A DNA stretch of 64,000 bases from Ancylobacter vacuolatus (GTDB lineage: Bacteria; Pseudomonadota; Alphaproteobacteria; Rhizobiales; Xanthobacteraceae), in NCBI RefSeq assembly GCF_030813595.1, contig NZ_JAUSUH010000002.1, positions 248,001 through 312,000 on the forward strand. Direction: 5' to 3'. Below, piece after piece: positions 9,050-17,613 of the stretch. The number at the start of each line of letters is the position of its first letter. Position 1 is the first letter of the stretch. The notes below the pieces were generated by a model that saw only the letters and a list, made by a program, of their open reading frames with translations, was not told the origin of the DNA and did no database searches. A program made the position numbers and the translations under genes.

Positions 9050-9774
9050 CGCCCCAGATAGACCTCGACCACCGCCGCGTCGGCGCGGACATGGGCCATC
9101 GAGCCCTCGAACAGCGTGCGGCCCTCATGTAGAACCGTGACGCGATCGGCGATGCGCTCGACGAAATCCATGTCGTGCTCGACCACCACAATGGCGCGGT
9201 CCGGCCGCTTGAGCGCGCGCACCAGCGCCGCCGTGCGTTCGGTTTCTTCATCGGTGAGGCCGGCGACGGGTTCGTCCAGCATCAGAACCTTGGGGTCGGA
9301 GGCCAGCACCATGCCGATCTCAAGCCATTGCTTCTGGCCGTGGCTCAGCTCGCCGGCGAGGCGGTTTGAGTGGTCGACGAGACCCACCGTCTCCAGCACC
9401 TCGCCGATTCGGTCCTCCAGCGCGGGGGCGTCGAGCCGGGCGCGGAAGCCGACATCGGCGCCGATGGCGATATGCTGACGCACGCTCAACCCCTCGAAAA
9501 CGCTCGGCTTTTGGAACTTTCGCCGCAGGCCGGCGCGGGCGATGGCGGCCTCGCTCAGGCCGGTGAGATCAATGGCGCCATCGAACAGCACGCGCCCCTG
9601 CTTCGGCCGGGTGATGCCTGAGATGACGTCGAGCAGCGTGGTCTTGCCGGCACCGTTCGGGCCGATGATGGCGCGCACCTCGCCATAATCGATCGCGAGT
9701 GACAGATCGTCGAGGGCGCGGAAGCTGCCGAAGCGGACGGTGAGGCCGTCGACGAGAAGCGCGGTCAGGCTCAT
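9046..9774 (-). CDS. urtD: Urea/amide ABC transporter ATP-binding protein UrtD
   Basis: A 242-residue ATPase with Walker A GPNGAGKTTLLD, signature LSHGQKQWLEIGMVLA, Walker B LMLDEPVAGLTDEE and His switch VEHDMDFVERIA. The LSHGQKQWLEI signature variant is diagnostic for UrtD within the LivG-like group. It overlaps urtC by four bases and urtE by four bases in one translationally coupled operon. Confidence 0.93.
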   Translation of the reverse strand: MSLTALLVDGLTVRFGSFRALDDLSLAIDYGEVRAIIGPNGAGKTTLLDVISGITRPKQGRVLFDGAIDLTGLSEAAIARAGLRRKFQKPSVFEGLSVRQHIAIGADVGFRARLDAPALEDRIGEVLETVGLVDHSNRLAGELSHGQKQWLEIGMVLASDPKVLMLDEPVAGLTDEETERTAALVRALKRPDRAIVVVEHDMDFVERIADRVTVLHEGRTLFEGSMAHVRADAAVVEVYLGR

Positions 9775-10877
9775 GGCCGCGCCTCACCCATGTCGGACGC
9801 CAGGCGCTTGGGCCCCATCGGACGCACCAGCTTGAATTTCGCGAGATCCATCAAGCCGTTGGGGAAGACCAGCACCACCAGCACGATCAGCCCGGAGAGG
9901 ATGAACGGCCAGATCTCAGGCGCGGCGAAGGACAGCCAGAACTTCACCGCATTGACCAGCAGCGCGCCGATCACCGCCCCCACCAGATGCCCGCGCCCGC
10001 CGATCGCCACCCACACCGCGATCTCCAGCGACAATTCGGGCGAGAGCACGCGCGGATTGATGATCCCGACCTGCGGCACATAGAGCATGCCGGCCAGCAT
10101 GGCGATGAGGGCGGAGAGGCACCAGACGATGAGCTTGAGCCGCAGCGTCTCGTAACCCATTGTTCTCAAGCGGGTTTCGTCGTCGCGCGTCGCCAGCATC
10201 AGCGCGCCGAAACGGCTCTTCACCAGTCCGTTGCAGCCGGCCAGCACCCCGGCCAGCACCAGCAGCGAGGCGACCGCCAGGGCGGTGATCATGCCTGAGG
10301 TGCCCATCGGCCAGCCGAACAGGACCGTGAATCCGGTCATGCCATTATTGCCGCCGAAGCCGGTGTCGTTGCGGAACATCAGCAGCATGGCGACATAGAC
10401 CAGCGCCTGGGTGATGATGGCGAAATACACGCCGCCGACCCGCGAGCGGAAGGAGACATAGCCGAAAAGACCGGAGATCAGCGTGGTCATCACCACGGCG
10501 GCGGCCAGTGCATAGGGGAAGAACTCGAATCCGTCCCAATAGAAAGGAAACTCCTTCCAGCCCATGAACTGCAGGAAATCCGGCACCGTGCCGGTGATTT
10601 CAAAGGAATGCTTGAGCAGATACATCGCCATGAGGTAGCCGCCCAGCGCGAAGAACAGTCCGTGGCCGAGCGACAAGATGCCGAGATAGCCCCAGATCAG
10701 GTCGAGCGAGATCGCCAGAACGGCGAAGGCAGCGAGCTGGCCGATGGCGTTGGCGAGGTAGCGCGACAGCGCGAACTCGGTTCCGGCCAGTCCCGCCATG
10801 AGCAGAGCGGCGAGGACGATGAGGGTAATGAGGTGGACGATCGGTGCAGTGTGGGTAATCAGGCCGAAGCGGTTCAT
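9771..10877 (-). CDS. urtC: Urea/amide ABC transporter permease UrtC
   Basis: A 368-residue LivM-type permease with about ten hydrophobic segments. Landmarks are LDLIWGYLGILSLGHGLFFALGG and the cytoplasmic loop region LATRDDETRLRTMGY, plus VGIINPRVLSPELSLEI near the end, as in UrtC. The ATG at 10877 (MNRFGL) overlaps the urtB stop by four bases, which decides the start over an upstream in-frame codon. It pairs with UrtB in the inner membrane. Confidence 0.92.
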   Translation of the reverse strand: MNRFGLITHTAPIVHLITLIVLAALLMAGLAGTEFALSRYLANAIGQLAAFAVLAISLDLIWGYLGILSLGHGLFFALGGYLMAMYLLKHSFEITGTVPDFLQFMGWKEFPFYWDGFEFFPYALAAAVVMTTLISGLFGYVSFRSRVGGVYFAIITQALVYVAMLLMFRNDTGFGGNNGMTGFTVLFGWPMGTSGMITALAVASLLVLAGVLAGCNGLVKSRFGALMLATRDDETRLRTMGYETLRLKLIVWCLSALIAMLAGMLYVPQVGIINPRVLSPELSLEIAVWVAIGGRGHLVGAVIGALLVNAVKFWLSFAAPEIWPFILSGLIVLVVLVFPNGLMDLAKFKLVRPMGPKRLASDMGEARP

Positions 10878-12490
10878 TTGCGGCGCCCCTTCACGGCGAA
10901 CAGGCCCTCGGGCCGCCATTGCAGGAAGGCGATGATCATCAGAAGCACGATCACCTTCGCCGCCACCGCGCCCCAGAGCGGCTCGATCAGCACATTGATC
11001 TGGCCGATGCCGAGCGCGGCCACCACCGTGCCGGCAATGGTGCCGACCCCGCCGAGCACCACCACCATGAAAGCGTCGATGATGAAGTTCTGCCCCATTT
11101 GCGGGTTCACCGAATAGATCGGCGACAGCGCCAGCCCGGCGAGTCCGGCCAGCCCCGAGCCGAGGCCGAACGCCATCATGTCAACCCGCCGGGTCGGGAT
11201 GCCGATGCAGGCGGCCATGTCGCGGTTCTGCGTCACCGCGCGGATGTTGAGCCCGAACGGCGTGCGCCGCACCAGCCCCCAGGTCAACGCCAGCGTCACC
11301 ACGGCGAAGAGAATCGCGAACATGCGGTTCCAGGTGAAGATGAAGTCGCCGATCACGGGCACGCCGCCGGTGACATAGAACGGCGTCTCGAATTGCAGAT
11401 TCTGGGTGCCGAACACCACGCGCACCAGGTTCATCAGGAACAGGCTCACCGCCCAGGTGGCGAGCAGGCTCATCAGCGGGCGCTTGTAGAGATGGCGCAA
11501 AAGGCTCGCCTCCAGCGCGATGCCGATGGCGGCGGTCACAAAGAAGGCGACCGGGATGGCGAGCACCAGATACCAATCGAGCAGCGAGGGGGCGACGACG
11601 CGCAGCCCCTGCTGCACCAGCCAGGTGACATAGGCGCCGATCATGATCAGCTCGCCCTGGGCGAGATTGATGACGCCCATCAGCCCGAAGATGATGGCGA
11701 GCCCGATCGCCGCCATGAACAGGATGGAAGCGAAGCTCAGGCCATTATAGGCCGTCGCCAGCACGTCGCCGACGGCGATGCCGCGCCCGATGCGCACGGT
11801 GGCGTCATCCACCGCCGCGCGGAATTCCGGGCTGGCGGCATAGGCGGGATCGGCGGTGAGGGCGGAAACCTGCGTCAGCGCCCGCCGGCTCGGATTGTCG
11901 GCGATGCGCGCCAGCGCCCTTATGCGGGCGGCCGGGTCGGCGGCAGTGAGCGCGGCGGTCTGGGCGAGGGTCTCAATCTCCCCCTTCAGGCCGGCATCGG
12001 GCTCCGCTGCGGCGGCCGCCTCCAGCAGGCCTTCCGGAATCAGCGCCGGCCGGCGCTCCAGCGTCTTCAGCGCCGCCGCGCGCTGGGAGGCTTCGGGGGC
12101 CGCGCGCAGGGCCAGCGCCGCGTCGACCTGTTCATAGGTGGCACGGTTCTTCAGGCTGAGAACGGGGGTGAGCGGCTCCCCCGCCGCCGCGCGCGGCTGG
12201 CGGGTGACGGCATCGAGGCCGTTCTCGGTCAGCACCGCACCGGCGTCGTCACAGGCGAGCTTGCGGTCGATCACCGCGCGGGCGAGCGGCACGGCGAAGG
12301 CGCGGTCGGCCGCATCGCCAGACATGGCGAGCCCGGTGAGCACGGAAGCCGCCTCGCCCATCGCGCTGGCATTGCCGCACAGATTGGCGATAAGGCCGGC
12401 GCGGTCGAGCGCCTGCGCCCGCGCCGAGGGGGCGAGGAGCAGCGCGGCCAGCAGGCCGGCCAGGACTGCGGTGAGACGGGTCAGATTCAT
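10874..12490 (-). CDS. urtB: Urea/amide ABC transporter permease UrtB
   Basis: A 538-residue permease. Residues 1-25 form a signal-like hydrophobic segment ending at PSARAQA. Then come about 200 soluble Ala-rich residues, presumably periplasmic, as is usual for proteobacterial UrtB, and a LivH-type membrane domain with AIIFGLMGVINLAQGELIM and GLGSGLAGLAGLALSP. I prefer ATG 12490 (MNLTRL), which begins the signal segment directly; ATG 12511 is the alternative, adding seven residues. It lies 204 bases after urtA, a gap that contains an inverted repeat. Confidence 0.9.
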   Translation of the reverse strand: MNLTRLTAVLAGLLAALLLAPSARAQALDRAGLIANLCGNASAMGEAASVLTGLAMSGDAADRAFAVPLARAVIDRKLACDDAGAVLTENGLDAVTRQPRAAAGEPLTPVLSLKNRATYEQVDAALALRAAPEASQRAAALKTLERRPALIPEGLLEAAAAAEPDAGLKGEIETLAQTAALTAADPAARIRALARIADNPSRRALTQVSALTADPAYAASPEFRAAVDDATVRIGRGIAVGDVLATAYNGLSFASILFMAAIGLAIIFGLMGVINLAQGELIMIGAYVTWLVQQGLRVVAPSLLDWYLVLAIPVAFFVTAAIGIALEASLLRHLYKRPLMSLLATWAVSLFLMNLVRVVFGTQNLQFETPFYVTGGVPVIGDFIFTWNRMFAILFAVVTLALTWGLVRRTPFGLNIRAVTQNRDMAACIGIPTRRVDMMAFGLGSGLAGLAGLALSPIYSVNPQMGQNFIIDAFMVVVLGGVGTIAGTVVAALGIGQINVLIEPLWGAVAAKVIVLLMIIAFLQWRPEGLFAVKGRRK

Positions 12491-12573
12491 CGGGCACTCA
12501 AGGCGGCGCATGGCGGTGGAAGGCCATGCGCGGCAGGTGAAAGGGCATTGGGCGGCAGTGGGCCAAGAAGACC

Positions 12574-12654
12574 GTCATGCCCGGGCTTGACCCGGGCATC
12601 CGCGTCTTGCGGCGACGGGGCGAGGTGGATCCCCGGGTCAAGCCCGGGGATGAC
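12574..12654. repeat. Palindromic intergenic repeat between urtA and urtB
   Basis: Two 28-base arms, GTCATGCCCGGGCTTGACCC and following bases at 12574-12601 and the inverse at 12627-12654, match with two mismatches and enclose 25 bases. One arm is itself nearly palindromic (CCCGGGCTTGACCCGGG). A second, degraded copy occurs at 56987-57103. Elements of this sequence are scattered through many Rhizobiales genomes between genes. In the urtA-urtB gap it could form a hairpin that protects urtA mRNA, which is inference. Confidence 0.8.
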
Positions 12655-12694
12655 GTGGTGACAACAGGTCGCCGATGACGGCGTACCGGCTCAC

Positions 12695-13948
12695 TCAGCC
12701 ATAGGGGCTGAAGGGCACGGGCTTGGGCGTGTCCTTGGACTGCCAGAGAATGTCGAAGCCCTGTTTGTCGTTGACCGAGCCGATAAACACGCCGCGGGCG
12801 ACATAGTTGTTCTCGCCGGTCATCGAGATCTTGTAGCCCGAGGGGCAATCGAAGGTGAGGCCGGCAAAGGCCTTGGAGACTTCCGGCACGTCGAAGGAAC
12901 CCGCCTTCGCCGCCGCCATCGCCCACAGATGCACCGAGTCATAGGCCGACACCATCGGGTCGATCGACACCGTGCCGGAGAAGGGCACGTTCTTGGCCTT
13001 CACATAGGCGGCCCAGTTCTTCAGGAACGCCTCATTGGCCGGGCCCTTGGCGTTCTGCAGATAGGCCCAGCAATTGAGGTGGCCGACCAGCTTGGCGGTG
13101 TCGAGGCCTTCAAGATCGGCTTCCACCATGTCGAGGCCAAGCACCGGAATATCGGTGGCGAGAATGCCCTGATTGGCGAATTCGCGCATGAAATCCGGGA
13201 TCGAATTGCCGACCACGGTGAGGATGACCACCGGCTGGCCGCCGCCCTCATCGGCGAAGGCGCGGATCTGGTTGACCAAAGTCTGGAAGTTGGAGAAGCC
13301 GAAGGGGACATATTCCTCCTTCCAGGCGCTTTCCTTGATGCCCTTGGATTTGAAGTAGCCCTTGAGCTGCTTGTTGATGGTGCGCGGCCACACATAGTCC
13401 GAGCCGAGCATGAAGAAGCGCTTGGCCGAGACGCCTTCCTCGCCCATCAGATAATCCACCGCCGGCAGCACCGAGCTGGCCGGGGGCGAGTTCACATAGA
13501 CGACGTTCTTGGAGTTCTCGTCGCCCTCGAAATGCAGGGGGTAATAGAGCAGGCCGTTCTCCTGCTCGACCACAGGCAGCACGGTCTTGCGCGACACCGA
13601 GGTCCAGCAGCCGAACAAAGCGGAGACCTTCTCCTGCTGCAGCATCTGCTTGGCGGACTGGGCATAAAGCGGCCAGTCGGAGGCGGGATCGGAGACCAGC
13701 ACGTCGATGGTGCGCCCGTTCACCCCGCCCTTGGCGTTGATCTCGTCGGCGGCCATCTTGACCACATAGTTCAGCCGGCCTTCGAGATTGGCCATGGTGC
13801 CGGAGGAGGAGAACAGGCAGCCGAGCTTGACCGGGCCGGACTGCGCCTGCGCGTTGCGCAGGAAGGCGGGGGCACTGAGCGGGGAGGCCAGCCCGACGGC
13901 GGCAAGGCCGCTGGCCTGGAGAAGGGAACGCCGCGTTATATTGACCAT
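12695..13948 (-). CDS. urtA: Urea/amide ABC transporter substrate-binding protein UrtA
   Basis: A 417-residue periplasmic binding protein. The N-terminus MVNITRRSLLQASGLAAVGL carries a twin-arginine-type signal (TRRSLL) with a cleavage region AQAQS. The mature protein starts with VKLGCLFSSSGTMANLEG and has VSALFGCWTSVSRKTVLPV, hallmarks of UrtA/FmdD. GAGGTG lies six bases before ATG 13948, which decides the start. It is the first gene of urtABCDE-fmdA. The ligand is urea or a short amide; the downstream formamidase favours formamide as one ligand. Confidence 0.93.
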   Translation of the reverse strand: MVNITRRSLLQASGLAAVGLASPLSAPAFLRNAQAQSGPVKLGCLFSSSGTMANLEGRLNYVVKMAADEINAKGGVNGRTIDVLVSDPASDWPLYAQSAKQMLQQEKVSALFGCWTSVSRKTVLPVVEQENGLLYYPLHFEGDENSKNVVYVNSPPASSVLPAVDYLMGEEGVSAKRFFMLGSDYVWPRTINKQLKGYFKSKGIKESAWKEEYVPFGFSNFQTLVNQIRAFADEGGGQPVVILTVVGNSIPDFMREFANQGILATDIPVLGLDMVEADLEGLDTAKLVGHLNCWAYLQNAKGPANEAFLKNWAAYVKAKNVPFSGTVSIDPMVSAYDSVHLWAMAAAKAGSFDVPEVSKAFAGLTFDCPSGYKISMTGENNYVARGVFIGSVNDKQGFDILWQSKDTPKPVPFSPYG

Positions 13949-14066
13949 GGACCACACCTCAACGGTTCGGAAGGTGGGCGGATTGTGTTGAGGCGCGGCG
14001 CGGGCGCAACTTCATATAATGTTCAGCCCTGCCCAAAGCGGCGCCAGAGCCCGGCCCTCACGCCGC

Positions 14067-14088
14067 TTTCTGGCAGGATTGCCAGAAA
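14067..14088. promoter_or_regulatory. Inverted repeat upstream of urtA, candidate operator
   Basis: TTTCTGGCA-GGAT-TGCCAGAAA is a perfect nine-base-pair dyad about 120 bases upstream of the urtA start codon. It is AT-richer than its surroundings and well placed for a regulator of the urt operon. No regulator is assigned. Confidence 0.4.
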
Positions 14089-14222
14089 TGCCCCGTGCCG
14101 GCGGTGCCGGCCGGGCGGACGCGGCGCGCGTGAGACGGCGCGGCAGGGCGCCCCGCGCGGGCTTGGCGGCAGCGCGGGGCAAGGTGCGGCGCCGGCCCGG
14201 CAGAGGTATTTGAGAAAGTGCA

Positions 14223-14251
14223 TTCACCTCGGCCGGCCGCGGGTCTATAGT
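14223..14251 (+). promoter_or_regulatory. Candidate sigma-70 promoter for the OrfA-like gene
   Basis: TTCACC, 17 bases, TATAGT (four and five matches of six to the -35 and -10 consensus). It would give a leader of about 125 bases before ATG 14384. It is the only good promoter-like pair in the 435-base urtA-orfA gap. Confidence 0.3.
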
Positions 14252-14383
14252 GCTGACCATGAGGAGCGCACGCTGAAATTATGTGCGCCAACTGACGCGG
14301 GTCGCAGGGGCGGCGCCCGCCACAGCGTGGCTACGGGACTGTTCGCGAAGATCCATCCGTGTGCGAAGCCTGAGGACGAGCCG

Positions 14384-14749
14384 ATGCGACGTTCGCAGTT
14401 CACCGACACTGAAATCCTTCACCTCATCCGCGAGGCCGATGCCGGCGTGTCGATCCCCGAGATCTGCCGCACCGCGCAGGTGTCGCTGCGCACCTTCTAC
14501 CGCTGGCGCCGGCGGTTTGGCGGGCTCGACCAGGCGGCGGTGGTGCAGATGAAGGAATTGCAGGCGGAGAACCGGCGGCTGAAATCGCTGCTGCAGAGCC
14601 TGTCGCGTCCGCAGCGCCCCTCCACCGGCGGCGAGGCCGCCTATCCCGGCGATGCCCGCCTCCAGCCCGCCCGCGCGTCGGCGCTGGCGGCGGAGCGCTG
14701 CGGCGGCGCCGTGGTCGGCCGCTTCGCCTCGGTGCGGGTGACGCGCTGA
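14384..14749 (+). CDS. Orphan IS3-family OrfA-like HTH protein
   Basis: A 121-residue protein. Residues 1-47 match the IS3/IS911 OrfA start: MRRSQFTDTEIL, then a helix-turn-helix SIPEICRTAQVSLRTFYRWR and GGLD. A leucine-zipper-like segment MKELQAENRRLKSLLQSL follows at about 55-72. The last 45 residues are Pro/Ala/Arg-rich and unlike OrfA. There is no OrfB (DDE integrase), no terminal inverted repeats that I can see, and the next gene converges 18 bases away. It may be a transposase remnant or a protein domesticated as a DNA-binding factor. Confidence 0.7.
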   Translation: MRRSQFTDTEILHLIREADAGVSIPEICRTAQVSLRTFYRWRRRFGGLDQAAVVQMKELQAENRRLKSLLQSLSRPQRPSTGGEAAYPGDARLQPARASALAAERCGGAVVGRFASVRVTR

Positions 14750-14767
14750 GCATCACCCCTTAGCCGG

Positions 14768-16504
14768 CTACGCCTCCCCGCCCCGGCCGCGCGCTTGGGC
14801 GTGGAAGATCAGCCGGTTGCACACCAGGATCGCCAGCAGCGAGCCGACCCCCACCAGGGTGAAGATGGCGTTCACCGAGGGGGTGAAGCCGAAGCGCATC
14901 TGGTTCCACACCCAGATCGGCAGGGTGGGCGAGGTGCCGGCGAGGAACAGCGTCACCATCACATCGTCGGCCGACAGGGTGAAGCCGAGCAGCGCCCCGC
15001 CGATGATCGCGCCCCGGATCGAGGGGAACAGCACATGAACGAAGCTCTGCCAGTGATTGGCGCCCGAATCCATCGAAGCTTCCAGGAGCGCCCCGTCCAG
15101 CCGCCGCAGCCGGGCGAGGATGATCATCAGCATCACAGGCATGACGAAGCTCGCCTGGCCGATGACGATGCGCCCGACGCCGGAGGGGATCTGCGCCAGC
15201 TGCGTCGCCAGCACCATGACGATGCCGAGCACCACGCCGGGGATCGCCACCGGGATCGCCAGCGCGAACTCGAAGAAGCGCGCCCGCCGCACCCTTCCAT
15301 AATGCAGCGCGAAGGCGAAGCCGGTCGCCGCCACGCCTGACACCAGTACGACGGCGAAACCCACCATCAGGCTGCGCCGCACCGCCGCCAGCATCGGCTG
15401 GTTGCCGGCGAGCTCCGCATACCAGCGCAGTGTCGCCCCGCTCAGTGGGAAGGCCTGCACCGAGGAATCGTTGAACGACATCAGCACCATGATGGCGAGC
15501 GGGGCATAGAGGAAGAGATAGGGCAGCGCGAACAGCACCCTTCCCCCCGCCCGCAGCAGGCGCTGGCCGGAGGTGAGCCGGTGCGACGCCACCGGGGGCC
15601 GGGCGCCCTCGTCGCCCGTCAGCACGCCCCGCGTCTGCCCCGCCCACAGCACCAGCGCCAGGATGAGGCCGACACTGACCATCAGGCACACCGCGATCGC
15701 CGCGCCATAGGGCCAGTTATTGGCGATGCCGAATTGCGAGGCGATCACCATGCCGATCATGGTGCCGTCAATGCCGCCGACCATGGAGGGGGTGACGTAG
15801 TCGCCGACCGTCATCAGGAAGGCGAGCGAAAAGCCGATGGCGACGCTCGGCCGCGAGAGCGGCCACACCACATGGCGGAAGGTTTGCCAGGCGGAGGCGC
15901 CGCTGTCCTGCGAGGCCTCGATCAGCGCGTGCGGGATCTTCTCCAGCGCGGTGAAGATGGCGATGAAGCAGAACGGGATCGAGATATAGGTGTAGGTGAG
16001 CAGCACCGAGAAGCCGGTATAGAGAAACGCCTCGCTCGGCTGGTCGAGCAGGCCGCTGCCGACCAGCGCCGAGTTCAATATGCCGTTCTGGCCCAGAATC
16101 ATCCGCCAGGCGAAGACCCGCATCAGCAGGCTGATCCACAGCGGGATGATGACCAGAAGCACCAGCACCGAGCGGTTCTTCTGCACCACGCGGGCGGCGT
16201 AATAGGCCATGGGATAGGCGATGAGGCAGCCAAGCGCCGCCGCGCCGAAGCTGGTGGCGAGCGTCTTGCCCAGCAGGAACTGGAAGCTCGCCGACTTCCA
16301 AAGCCTCATATAGCTGGCAAAGGAGGGATCGAAGACGATGAAGCCATTGGAGGTGCGCAGGAAGCTGGTGCCGATCAGCAGCAGGTTCGGCACCAGCACG
16401 AGGGCGATGAACCAGGCATAGACCGGCCAGCCAAGGACACTGATCCGGTGGAAGCGGACGGGGCGGGCGGCGGAAAGCGACATGTCGGAGGCGATGTCAG
16501 CCAT
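14768..16504 (-). CDS. Fused ABC transporter permease (PotB-PotC-like double permease)
   Basis: A 578-residue protein made of two complete permease halves. The first, about residues 20-285, has EAA motif EASQDSGASAWQTFRHVVWP; the second, about 310-570, has EASMDSGANHWQSFVHVLFP. The two motifs are strikingly alike. Each half has about six membrane segments, joined by a hydrophilic linker near TGDEGARPPVASHRLTSG. Polyamine importers normally use two separate PotB and PotC chains, so this is a gene fusion giving a single-chain pore. It overlaps the ATPase gene by eight bases. Confidence 0.9.
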   Translation of the reverse strand: MADIASDMSLSAARPVRFHRISVLGWPVYAWFIALVLVPNLLLIGTSFLRTSNGFIVFDPSFASYMRLWKSASFQFLLGKTLATSFGAAALGCLIAYPMAYYAARVVQKNRSVLVLLVIIPLWISLLMRVFAWRMILGQNGILNSALVGSGLLDQPSEAFLYTGFSVLLTYTYISIPFCFIAIFTALEKIPHALIEASQDSGASAWQTFRHVVWPLSRPSVAIGFSLAFLMTVGDYVTPSMVGGIDGTMIGMVIASQFGIANNWPYGAAIAVCLMVSVGLILALVLWAGQTRGVLTGDEGARPPVASHRLTSGQRLLRAGGRVLFALPYLFLYAPLAIMVLMSFNDSSVQAFPLSGATLRWYAELAGNQPMLAAVRRSLMVGFAVVLVSGVAATGFAFALHYGRVRRARFFEFALAIPVAIPGVVLGIVMVLATQLAQIPSGVGRIVIGQASFVMPVMLMIILARLRRLDGALLEASMDSGANHWQSFVHVLFPSIRGAIIGGALLGFTLSADDVMVTLFLAGTSPTLPIWVWNQMRFGFTPSVNAIFTLVGVGSLLAILVCNRLIFHAQARGRGGEA

Positions 16505-17576
16505 GGAACACCGTTGCCTGGCCAGGGTCGAACATCACCCGCACCGGCCGGCCGGGCAGGTAGCCCTCGCCGCCCAGTGTGGGCACGGCGGCGATGATGT
16601 TGTGGTCGCCGCAGCGCACATTCACCTCCAGCGCATTGCCGAGAAACAGCACGTCCTCGACCACGCCCTCGATGGCGCAGGCCTCGCCCGGGGGATGGCC
16701 AGCCTCGGCGAGCCGCACGCATTCAAACCGGATCGCCATCCGCGCCGGGCCGGAGCGCGGCACCGCCACCCCCTTCAGCGCCCGTCCGCCGAGCAGGGCG
16801 GTGAGGCTGCCCTCATGCGGCGCCGCCTCGATCGGCAGCAGGTTGGAGCGGCCGACGAACTGGGCGACGAATTCGGAGGCCGGGTCGAAATAGATCTCGC
16901 GCGGCGTGCCGAGCTGGGCGATGCGCCCCTCGCTCATCACAGCCACCCGGTCGGACATGGACAGCGCCTCGCCCTGGTCGTGGGTGACATAGACAAAGGC
17001 GATGCCGAGTTCGCGCTGCAGCGAGACCAGCATGTGCTGCATCTGCTGGCGCAGGCGCAGGTCGAGCGCGCCGAGCGGCTCGTCGAGCAGCAGCACGCGC
17101 GGCCGGCAGACGATGGCGCGGGCCAGCGCCACGCGCTGGCGCTGGCCGCCGGAGAGCTGGTGCGGCAGCCGGGCGGCGAAATCGCCCATGCTGACGAGGG
17201 CAAGGCAGTCGCGCGCCTTGGCGAGGCGCTCGGCCTTGCGCGCGCCGGCCATGCGCAGGGGATAGGCGACGTTTTCCAAGACGCTCATATGCGGAAACAG
17301 CGCATAGGACTGGAACACGGTGCGCACATCGCGCCGGAAGGGCGGCACATCGGTGATGTCAGCCCCATCCATCAGCACGCGCCCGACATCGGGCCGCTCG
17401 AAGCCGGCGATCATGCGCAGCAGCGTGGTTTTTCCCGAGCCGCTGGGCCCGAGGATGGAGAAGAACTCGCCCGGCGCCACGGTGAAGGAAATCCGGTCGA
17501 GCGCCGGCCGGGCCGCCCCGTCATAGGTCTTGTCGATGCCGGCGAGCGTCAGGATCGCCTGCGAAGTCTTCGCCAT
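16497..17576 (-). CDS. ABC transporter ATP-binding protein, PotA-like
   Basis: A 359-residue ATPase: Walker A GPSGSGKTTLLRM, Q-loop FQSYALFPHMSV, signature LSGGQRQRVALARAI, Walker B LLLDEPLGALDLRLR, His switch VTHDQGEALSMSDR, then a TOBE domain from about residue 280. It powers the fused permease at 14768-16504, with which it overlaps by eight bases. It lies 37 bases after the binding-protein gene, so the three form one operon behind the sigma-54 promoter at 18761. Confidence 0.91.
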   Translation of the reverse strand: MAKTSQAILTLAGIDKTYDGAARPALDRISFTVAPGEFFSILGPSGSGKTTLLRMIAGFERPDVGRVLMDGADITDVPPFRRDVRTVFQSYALFPHMSVLENVAYPLRMAGARKAERLAKARDCLALVSMGDFAARLPHQLSGGQRQRVALARAIVCRPRVLLLDEPLGALDLRLRQQMQHMLVSLQRELGIAFVYVTHDQGEALSMSDRVAVMSEGRIAQLGTPREIYFDPASEFVAQFVGRSNLLPIEAAPHEGSLTALLGGRALKGVAVPRSGPARMAIRFECVRLAEAGHPPGEACAIEGVVEDVLFLGNALEVNVRCGDHNIIAAVPTLGGEGYLPGRPVRVMFDPGQATVFHG

Positions 17577-17613
17577 CTCTCGTGCTCCGCGTTGCAGGGT
17601 CAGCAGGGGCGCG

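Noticed and set aside
14013-14020. TATAAT-like sequence before urtA
   Set aside because: It reads as TATAAT only on the strand opposite to urtA, and no -35 at a proper distance was found on either strand.
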